Assembly: GCA_963837165.1 (NCBI GenBank)
Contig: CAWIMD010000002.1
Coordinates: 1,116,001 to 1,180,000, forward strand
Reading direction: 5' to 3'
Source of the DNA: JAENWD01 sp963837165
GTDB lineage: Bacteria > Acidobacteriota > Vicinamibacteria > Vicinamibacterales > JAENWD01
DNA: 64,000 nucleotides
Shown: positions 26,523-33,340 of the stretch, in pieces
Numbering within the stretch: the stretch's first letter is position 1
Layout of the letters: each line of letters starts with the position of its first letter
The notes under the pieces: model-generated
What the model was told of the DNA's origin: nothing
What the model saw: the letters and a program-made list of their open reading frames with translations, nothing else
The model's database searches: none
Program-made: the position numbers and the translations under genes

Positions 26523-27797
26523 AAGTGCCGGGTGCGGGGTGCTGGGTGCTGGGTGCGGTGCGGGCAGGCTTCGCCGAGGTGCCGGGTGCCAGGTCCGATG
26601 CGGGCTGAACTCGTCGCGAGGTGCCGGGTGCCAGGGCCGATGCGGGCCGACTTCGCCGCGAGGTGCCGGGTGCCAGGTCCGATGCGGGCTGACCTCGTCG
26701 CGAGGTGCCGGGTGCCAGGGCCGATGCGGGCCGACTTCGCCGCGAGGTGCCGGGTGCCAGGGCCGCTGCGGGCTGACTTCGCCGCGAGGTGCCGGGTGCC
26801 AGGGCCGCTGCGGGCCGACTTCGCCGCGAGGTGCCGGGTGCCAGGGCCGCTGCGGGCCGACTTCGCCGCGAGGTGCCGGGTGCCAGGTCGTGCGCGACTT
26901 CGCTGCGAGGGCCGGGTGACATCGCTGCGGGCTCGCGAGGTGCCGGGTGCCAGGGCCGATGCGGGCCGACTTCGCCGCGAGGTGCCGGGTGACAGGTCCG
27001 CTGCGGGCCGAACTCGTCGCGAGGTGCCGGGTGCCAGGGCCGATGCGGGCCGACTTCGCCGCGAGGTGCCGGGTGCCAGGGCCGATGCGGGCCGACTTCG
27101 CCGCGAGGTGCCGGGTGACAGGTCCGCTGCGGGCTGACTTCGCCGCGAGGTGCCGGGTGCCAGGGCCGCTGCGGGCTGACCTCGTCGCGAGGTGCCGGGT
27201 GCCAGGGCCGCTGCGGGCTGACCTCGTCGCGAGGTGCCGGGTGCCAGGGCCGCTGCGGGCTGACCTCGCCGCGAGGTGCCGGGTGCCAGGGCCGCTGCGG
27301 GCTGACCTCGTCGCGAGGTGCCGGGTGCCAGGGCCGATGCGGGCTGAACTCGTCGCGAGGTGCCGGGTGCCAGCGCCGATGCGGGCTGACTTCGCCGCGA
27401 GGTGCCGGGTGCCAGGCCCGCTGCGGGCTGACTTCGCCGCGAGGTGCCGGGTGCCAGGTCCGCTGCGGGCCGACTTCGCCGCGAGGTGCCGGGTGCCAGG
27501 CCCGCTGCGGGCTGACTTCGCCGCGAGGTGCCGGGTGCAGGCCCGCTGCGGGCTGACTTCGCCGCGAGGTGCCGGGTGCCAGGTCCGATGCGGGCTGCCT
27601 TCGCCGCGAGGTGCCGGGTGCCAGGTCCGCTGCGGGCTGACTTCGCCGCGAGGTGCCGGGTGCCAGGGCCGCTGCGGGCTGACCTCGCCGCGAGGTGCCG
27701 GGTGCCAGGTCCGCTGCGGGCTGACCTCGCCCGAGGTGCTGCGTGCCCGGTGCCAAGTCCGATGCGGGTTGACCTTCGCCCGAGGTGCTGAGGGCCC
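26523..27797. repeat. 42-bp minisatellite, about 27 copies
   Basis: The unit can be written GAGGTGCCGGGTGCCAGGGC followed by CGCTGCGGGCTGACTTCGCC and GC. Copies vary at fixed positions (GGCCGA/GGCTGA; CTTCGCCGC, CCTCGTCGC or ACTCGTCGC), giving a mosaic. 26523-26575 and 27736-27797 are degenerate edges and one unit near 26885-26940 is disrupted. Because 42 is divisible by three, several frames stay open across the array, but the predicted peptides (e.g. RCRVPGPLRADFAA) have no start context or family, so I treat it as non-coding. Confidence 0.92.
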
Positions 27798-27892
27798 GGA
27801 TGCATCGTTTTGCGGGGGAGTGTCAGGAATTTTGTGTGTGAGGCGTTTCTCTGATCTTCCTTCCAGTATGACAACGATGCGTGTGGGCGCTG

Positions 27893-27922
27893 TGGAAAAC
27901 CGCGTTCTCCAGCGGTTTTCCA
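27893..27922. terminator. Hairpin downstream of the transposase
   Basis: A perfect 11-bp stem (27893-27903 TGGAAAACCGC with 27912-27922) and an 8-base loop lie inside the insertion sequence just after the transposase stop. No U-run follows on the transposase strand, so it could block transcript passage in either direction only weakly. Confidence 0.45.
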
Positions 27923-27988
27923 AGTCCCTGTGGGCGCGTTCTTGACGTCCAGAGGGACGGCAGCGTCCATGCGCTCTTCGCCGCCATT

Positions 27989-29248
27989 CTACGCGTTCGG
28001 CGCCGTGAAGCGATCCCCGTAGAGAATCGCGAATTGATTCATGGCGTCTTTCCACGTCCGGGCGCCGCGCACCCAGGTCGCGGTGATGTTACGCAGCGCC
28101 AGCCAAATCAGCTTGGTCGCCGCCTCGTCGTTCGGGAAATGCCCGCGAGTTTTGATGATCTTGCGCAGGCGCGCATGTACGCTCTCGAGGGCATTCGTCG
28201 TGTAGATGACGCGACGCACTTCGGGCGGGAAGGCGAAAAACGGAATCACGTGTGTCCACGCGCGGCGCCAGGCCGCGACGACCGTCGGAAAGCGCACGCC
28301 CCACGGGCCGCGCTCGAACGCGTCGAGCACCAGGAGCGCCGCGTCCGCGCTCGCCGCGGTGTAGATCGGCCGCAGCGCCGCGGCCAGCGGCTTGCGCTCT
28401 TTCCAATTCGCAAAGTCCAAACTGTTGCGCAGCAGATGGACGATGCAGGTCTGCAGCGTCGTCGCCGGATAGACGGCCGCCAGCGCCTCGCTCATGCCCT
28501 TGAGGCCGTCCGTCACCGCGATCAGGATGTCCTGACAGCCACGCGTCCGCAGGTCCGTGAAGACCTTCATCCAGAACTTCGCGCCTTCGGTCTGCTCGAT
28601 CCAGATCCCGAGGACGTCGCGCGTGCCATCCGGCAAGACGGCGAGGGCCAGATAGACGGCCTTGCTGCGGACGACCGCTTCGTCGCGAATCTTCACGCGG
28701 AGGGCATCGAAGAAGACGACCGGATACATCAGCTCGAGCGGGCGCGCCTGCCAGGCCGTCACCTCGGCCACCACCGCGTCCGTGACGGTGCTGATGAGAT
28801 CCGGCGAAACCTCGACGCCGTACATCTCGCCGAGAAACGCCTGAATCTCGCGGACCGTCAGGCCGCGGGCGTACAGCGCGATCACTTTGTCGTCGAATCC
28901 GGTGAAGCGGCGCTCGTGCTTCCCGATCAGGCGTGGCCCGAAGGTGCCGGCGCGGTCGCGGGGGACGGCGAGCGCCAACGGACCATCGTCGGTCAGCACC
29001 GTCTTCCCGCTCGTCCCATTGCGATGATTCGTCGTGTCGTCGGGCCGATCCCCACCGCGGGCGTATCCCAAGTGGTGCGTCAGCTCGCCGCCGAGCGCCC
29101 GCTCGATGATGGCCTTCTTGAACCGCCGCACCACCGCATCGAGCTCCTCAGGCGTCAGCGGTCCCTGGCCGACGAATTGATCGAGAATTTCGGAAGGAAT
29201 CGGCGCCAGCGGCGCCTCAGACGTGGACGACTTCGGTTTGCGGGACAT
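27989..29248 (-). CDS. IS256 family (Mutator-type) transposase
   Basis: A 419-residue DDE transposase. Acidic residues appear in VVFFDALRVKIRD, IAVTDGLKGMSEA and the late TTNALESVHARLRK block, with the family's conserved CIVHLLRNSLDF between the second and third. Full length for IS256-type enzymes (about 400). The ATG at 29248 follows GAGGAG by 5 bases; a GTG two codons earlier is less likely. It is intact, so the element may still be active. Confidence 0.95.
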   Translation of the reverse strand: MSRKPKSSTSEAPLAPIPSEILDQFVGQGPLTPEELDAVVRRFKKAIIERALGGELTHHLGYARGGDRPDDTTNHRNGTSGKTVLTDDGPLALAVPRDRAGTFGPRLIGKHERRFTGFDDKVIALYARGLTVREIQAFLGEMYGVEVSPDLISTVTDAVVAEVTAWQARPLELMYPVVFFDALRVKIRDEAVVRSKAVYLALAVLPDGTRDVLGIWIEQTEGAKFWMKVFTDLRTRGCQDILIAVTDGLKGMSEALAAVYPATTLQTCIVHLLRNSLDFANWKERKPLAAALRPIYTAASADAALLVLDAFERGPWGVRFPTVVAAWRRAWTHVIPFFAFPPEVRRVIYTTNALESVHARLRKIIKTRGHFPNDEAATKLIWLALRNITATWVRGARTWKDAMNQFAILYGDRFTAPNA

Positions 29249-29311
29249 GAACACTCCTCATGTTATGCCCCACACACAAAATTCCTGACACCCTCCGCTA
29301 CGATCATCTGG

Positions 29312-29484
29312 GCAGCCGCACCCGGCACCAGGCACCGTACCCAGCACCCGGCAGCCCGCACCGCACCCGGCACCGCACCCAGCACCCAGCCCCCGGCACC
29401 GCACCCAGCACCCAGCCCCCGGCACCGCACCCAGCACCCGGCACCCCGCACCGCACCCAGCAACCCGGCACCCAGCACCCAGCA
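29312..29484. repeat. CACCCGGCACC/CACCCAGCACC minisatellite
   Basis: Imperfect tandem repeats of about 10-24 bp (GCACCGCACCCAGCACCCAG) fill the space between the insertion sequence and the MFS gene. The words are the reverse complement of those in the 42-bp array on the other side of the insertion sequence. Confidence 0.85.
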
Positions 29485-29500
29485 CGTCGCCGATACAGTC

Positions 29501-30679
29501 CTATATCTGCTCCACCCGGTAGCCGCCGGCCGCCTTGTCGCGCAGGTAGATCGCGCCGAAGATGACGATCAGCGTGACGGGCAGGATGGCCCAGATGGCC
29601 AGCATCTCGCGCGGGCCGTAGACGTCGTTGAGCCGGCCCATGACCGGGCCCGCGATCGCGGTGGCGAAGCTGCCGGTGCCGCCGATGATCGCCAGTCCCA
29701 GCGCGCCGGTCCGCGGGAACCGCTCCGACGTGATCCCCAGCATCGTCGGCCACCAGAAGGCGGTGCCGATGGCGAGCAGCGCCGCCGCCGCGAAGGCCGC
29801 GACCGTGGTCTGCGCCGCGCTGAACAGGTAGAGGCCGGCCGCTGCGGAGATGGCGGTCACGGCAATCAGCGCGATCGGCGAGACGCGATGCGAGATCCGG
29901 CCGCCGAACTGCCGCATCAGGTACATGATGCCGTTCACCCAGACGAGGACGAGGATGCCGGCGCGCGCCGAGCTGTGCATCACCTCGTTGAAGACGTTCG
30001 CGTACCACTGCCCGGGCCCGAGCTCGGTGGCGGCCGTGAGGCACATCGCCACCCAGATGACGAGGAACAGCGGCCGGGCCATCTCCGTGAACATGTCGCC
30101 GAACGGCACGCCGGCTGCCGCGCGCTCGGTGGGCGGGAACGTCTGGCCGAGGAACAGGAACGTGTAGATGACCGACGGCACCAGCAGCATCAGCATCTTG
30201 GCCTGCCACCCGAGGCCGATCTGGGTGAACAGGAACGACAGCACGCCGCCGATAACGATGCCGCCGGGGAACCAGGCGTGGAGCGCGGTCAGCTTGGCCG
30301 TCTTGTCCTTGTCGAAGATCGTGGCGACCAGCGGATTCACCGCGGCCTCGACCAGGCCGTTGGCGATGCCGATGATCACCGTGGCCGCGAACAGCACCGT
30401 GAAGTCGGGCGCGAAGATGGTCAGGATGGTCCCGCCGATGTGGCCCGCGGCCGCCAGCCGGAGGATGGTGCCCATGCCGAGCACGTCGCAGAGCGGCCCG
30501 CCGATGAAGATCGACAGCCCGAAGCCCCAGAATGCCGCCCCGGCAATCCAGCCGACGTTGGTCTTGTTCAACTGGAAAATCGTCTCGAAATCCCCCATGA
30601 TGTCGCCGCGGATGGCAAACGACATCGCCGTGGCGATGAGCGCGACGCAGCTCGCGAGGAAGAGCCGTTGCTTGTTCAT
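29501..30679 (-). CDS. Major facilitator superfamily permease
   Basis: A 392-residue inner-membrane transporter with about 12 hydrophobic helices. The cytoplasmic loop between helices 2 and 3 reads GGPLCDVLGMGTILR, a form of the MFS GxxxDxxG motif, and the central loop (residues about 190-205) is short. The general look (GIANGLVEAAVNPLVATIF, ELGPGQWYANVF) fits sugar/fucose-type permeases. Start at 30679 (MNKQRLFLAS) is clear; the frame extends upstream but only as shadow. It is divergent from the cyclase gene with 15 bp between the start codons. Confidence 0.9.
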   Translation of the reverse strand: MNKQRLFLASCVALIATAMSFAIRGDIMGDFETIFQLNKTNVGWIAGAAFWGFGLSIFIGGPLCDVLGMGTILRLAAAGHIGGTILTIFAPDFTVLFAATVIIGIANGLVEAAVNPLVATIFDKDKTAKLTALHAWFPGGIVIGGVLSFLFTQIGLGWQAKMLMLLVPSVIYTFLFLGQTFPPTERAAAGVPFGDMFTEMARPLFLVIWVAMCLTAATELGPGQWYANVFNEVMHSSARAGILVLVWVNGIMYLMRQFGGRISHRVSPIALIAVTAISAAAGLYLFSAAQTTVAAFAAAALLAIGTAFWWPTMLGITSERFPRTGALGLAIIGGTGSFATAIAGPVMGRLNDVYGPREMLAIWAILPVTLIVIFGAIYLRDKAAGGYRVEQI

Positions 30680-30694
30680 GACCGCCTGACCTCC

Positions 30695-31348
30695 ATGCAC
30701 ATCATCGACATCAGCGTGACCCTGCGGGACGGCCTGGCCGCCTGGCCCGGCGAGGATCACTGGCGCCTCGACGCCGTGCACCGGATGGCCGACGGCGCCG
30801 CCGTCAACGTCTCGCGCATCGTCACCGGCGTGCACAACGGGACGCACGTGGACGCGCCCTGGCACTTCGGAATGAGCGAGCAGACGGTCGAGGCCCTCCC
30901 GCTCGATCGCTTCCTGACGCCGGCGCGCGTCCTCGACCTGACCGCCGTGGCTCGGGCCGTGTCCCGCGCCGACCTCGAGGGTCGGCTGACGGGCACGCCC
31001 GCCGTCCTGCTCAAGACCCGCAACTCCGGCCGGCTCGAGGCCCTCGAGCCGTTCGACCGAGAGTTCATCCACCTCGATCAATCGGCCGCCGAGCTGCTGG
31101 TCGAGGCCGGCATCCGGACCGTGGGGGTGGACTACTTGTCGGTCGAGGGCTTCCACGTGGACGGCGCGCCCGTGCACAAGACGCTGCTCGGCGCCGGCGT
31201 CGCCATCGTCGAAGGCCTGGACCTGAGCGGGGTCGCCCCCGGCGACTACACGCTCGTGGCCCTGCCCCTCAAGATCGCCGGCGCGGACGGTGCGCCGTGC
31301 CGCGCCGTCCTGATTGGTCAGACCTCATCCGCAAGGGACGGACTATAG
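30695..31348 (+). CDS. Cyclase family protein (kynurenine formamidase-like)
   Basis: A 217-residue metal-dependent hydrolase of the kynurenine formamidase/cyclase family. The diagnostic metal motif is NGTHVDAPWHF (H-x-G-T-H-x-D type, around residues 45-57). DYLSVEG and the alternating strands fit the fold. In this family substrates include N-formylkynurenine, isatin and polyketide cyclisation products; here the neighbouring permease and sugar enzymes make a lactone or amide hydrolase plausible (inference). No other tryptophan-degradation genes are nearby. Confidence 0.88.
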   Translation: MHIIDISVTLRDGLAAWPGEDHWRLDAVHRMADGAAVNVSRIVTGVHNGTHVDAPWHFGMSEQTVEALPLDRFLTPARVLDLTAVARAVSRADLEGRLTGTPAVLLKTRNSGRLEALEPFDREFIHLDQSAAELLVEAGIRTVGVDYLSVEGFHVDGAPVHKTLLGAGVAIVEGLDLSGVAPGDYTLVALPLKIAGADGAPCRAVLIGQTSSARDGL

Positions 31349-31421
31349 GCCACCTCGGCAGGCAGAAACAAGTTCCGGGCAGGAGCGGGGGCTTCAGCCA
31401 TATGCAGGGACAGACCTGAGC

Positions 31422-31486
31422 CATGTGTAGCGCAGGCCTTCAGGCCTGCCAGCACAGGCAGACCTGAAGGTCTGCGCTACATGTGA
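31422..31486. repeat. Inverted repeat pair GCAGGCCTGAAGGCCTGC family
   Basis: 31422-31450 (CATGTGTAGCGCAGGCCTTC...) is a near reverse complement of 31458-31486, and each arm is itself palindromic around CCTTCAGG. The same unit is tandemly repeated at 52288-52418. The right arm provides the TAG stop of the CocE gene. Confidence 0.85.
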
Positions 31487-33336
31487 AAATCCACCACCGG
31501 CAGGACGACGGCCGTCGGACACGCCTTCGTGTGCCAGATGCGATGGGTCGCGGCGCGGAAGTCCTCCGGACGGGCGAGGAAGATGTTCGGGACGAACGTC
31601 TGCGGGTTCCGGTCGATGATCGGGAACCAGGTGCTCTGGATCTGCACCATGAGGCGGTGGCCGGCGCGGAAGCAGTAGTCCTGCTCGTGCAGATCCACCG
31701 TGTACGGCAGTACGGCCTCCGGGGTGATCGCAGCCGGATGCGCGAAGCTCTCACGATACCGGCCTCGCAGCACGTCGGCGGCGACCATCAGCTGGTAGCC
31801 CGCCAGAGTCCAGTCCTCGGGATAGCGCTCGGGATAGACGTCGATCAGCTTCACGACCCAGTCGGCATCCGATCCTGTCGTCGAGGCGAACAGCCGCGCC
31901 GACAGGCGGCCGGCAATCGTGAGGTCCTCGTCGAGCGGCGCGCTCTCCCAGCTGAGGACGTCCGGACGATCGTCCACGAAGCGCTGGTCCTCGGCCTGCC
32001 AGGTGTACCAGCCGGAGCCGCCCGGAAAGTACGTCGCCTGGATGGGCCGGTGCCGGTACGGGACGGGGTGCGCCGGGTCGGACACGAAGCTGTCGGAGGC
32101 CGCCGACGGCGCTGCCGGATCCGCCGGCGGGTCGAACGACAGCTCGCCGGCGGCGTGCACGTACAGCGGGCGGTCCGTGGTCTGTCCCGTCGGCGGCCAG
32201 GTGCGCCACTGGCGCCACTGGTTGGCGCCCGCCTCGAAGGTCGCCGCCTCCCTGACCGGGTTGTCGCCGCGGTCCTTCAGGTAGTGCGCGAAGAAGGCGG
32301 CCTGGAGCGCCGCCCTGAAGTACTCGCCGGTGGAGCTGCCGAAGCCGATCGCGCCGAGCGACCGGCCCTCGCCGTTCCAGCCGCCGTGATTCCACGGCCC
32401 GACCACCAGGAAGTTGAGGCCGGCGCGGTCGTCGCGCTCGAAGGCGTCGTAGATCGCGAGGGGGCCGCGGAAGTCCTCCTGATCCCACCAGCCCGCGACG
32501 TTCAGCGTCGGCACCGTGAGGCGCCCGAGGCGCGGCAGCAGGGTCTGGCGGCGCCAGAACGCGTCGTAGTCCGGGTGCGCGACGAAGTCGTTCCAGGACG
32601 GGATCCGGCCGTGGAGGACCCGTGCGTTGACGTTGGCGAGCGAGCCCAGCGCCAGGTACCAGTCGTAGGTGTCGTAGCGATCGAACGTGAAGTGCTCGTT
32701 CTCCTTCGACGTTTCCATCATCGCCGCGTACTCGAACCCGTAGCTCAGACGGAACGCGCCCTGGTGGTGAAAGTCGTCGCCCATCCACATGTCGGCGGGC
32801 GAGGCCTGCGGCGACGCCGCGCGCAGCGCCGGGTGCGGGTGCACGAGCGCCATGGCCGCCGTCCACCCGTCGTAGGACACGCCGAGTATGCCGACGCGTC
32901 CGTTGCTGCCGTCCACGTGCGTCACCATCCAGTCGATCGAGTCCCAGGCGTCCGTGCCTTCGTCGATGCCTGCCGCGCCGTCGGCCAGCAGCGGACGCTG
33001 CATGACGAAGGTGCCCTCCGACCTGTAGCGGCCGCGGATGTCCTGGACGGCGAAGATGTAGCCGTCCCGGGCGAGGTCGGCGTACCGCCGGGCCACGCTG
33101 GCCGGGTCGTCCGGCGTGCCGTACGGCGTCCGCCGGAACAGGATGGGCAGCCGCTCCACGCGGCCCCGCGGCGTGTAGACGACCGTGTGCAGCTTCACGC
33201 CGTCGCGCATCGGAATCATGACGTCCTGGATGTCGAAGACGACCGGCGCCGCGTCCTGACCGGCCCGCCCGATGACCGCCCATGCGGCGCACACGGCCGC
33301 GAGTGCCGCCGCGGTCCCGATCCGTGTCCGGCGCAT
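31477..33336 (-). CDS. CocE/NonD family serine hydrolase (peptidase S15-like)
   Basis: A 619-residue secreted alpha/beta hydrolase with a C-terminal X-Pro dipeptidyl-peptidase-like beta domain. A signal peptide covers about residues 1-26 (ALAAVCAAWAVIGRAG). The nucleophile Ser154 is in GVSYDGW, the acid is probably in AGWWDQ and the His is in GPWNHGGW. The C-terminal DLHEQDYCFRAGHRLMVQIQST block is typical. Members include cocaine esterase, glutaryl-acylase and dipeptidases; substrate unknown. It begins 4 bp after the phosphatase gene stops. Its stop codon lies in the dispersed repeat. Confidence 0.92.
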   Translation of the reverse strand: MRRTRIGTAAALAAVCAAWAVIGRAGQDAAPVVFDIQDVMIPMRDGVKLHTVVYTPRGRVERLPILFRRTPYGTPDDPASVARRYADLARDGYIFAVQDIRGRYRSEGTFVMQRPLLADGAAGIDEGTDAWDSIDWMVTHVDGSNGRVGILGVSYDGWTAAMALVHPHPALRAASPQASPADMWMGDDFHHQGAFRLSYGFEYAAMMETSKENEHFTFDRYDTYDWYLALGSLANVNARVLHGRIPSWNDFVAHPDYDAFWRRQTLLPRLGRLTVPTLNVAGWWDQEDFRGPLAIYDAFERDDRAGLNFLVVGPWNHGGWNGEGRSLGAIGFGSSTGEYFRAALQAAFFAHYLKDRGDNPVREAATFEAGANQWRQWRTWPPTGQTTDRPLYVHAAGELSFDPPADPAAPSAASDSFVSDPAHPVPYRHRPIQATYFPGGSGWYTWQAEDQRFVDDRPDVLSWESAPLDEDLTIAGRLSARLFASTTGSDADWVVKLIDVYPERYPEDWTLAGYQLMVAADVLRGRYRESFAHPAAITPEAVLPYTVDLHEQDYCFRAGHRLMVQIQSTWFPIIDRNPQTFVPNIFLARPEDFRAATHRIWHTKACPTAVVLPVVDFHM

Positions 33337-33340
33337 GGCG

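Larger units (their letters stand above)
27820..29291 (-). mobile_element. IS256-family insertion sequence
   Basis: A 1472-bp element with 21-bp perfect terminal inverted repeats (27820-27840 with 29271-29291, beginning GTGTCAGGAATTTTGTG) and one transposase. It lies between two GTGCCGGGTGC-type minisatellites of opposite orientation. The flanking 8-9 bp do not match, so no target-site duplication is visible; the insertion may be old or rearranged. Confidence 0.9.

Noticed and set aside
26523..27797. CRISPR array
   Set aside because: Units are directly contiguous, with no unique spacers and no cas genes in the window.
26523..27945. Long repetitive proteins across the 42-bp array in several frames
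   Set aside because: Open only because the period is a multiple of three; no single frame is favoured, no ribosome-binding context and no known repeat family.
27811..29300. Target-site duplication flanking the insertion sequence
   Set aside because: The 8-9 bases outside the inverted repeats (GCGGGGGA and CCTCCGCT) are not direct repeats.
29501..31177. MFS gene extended upstream to 558 residues
   Set aside because: The extension is antisense to the cyclase gene and not hydrophobic; MNKQRLFLAS at 30679 is the natural MFS start.
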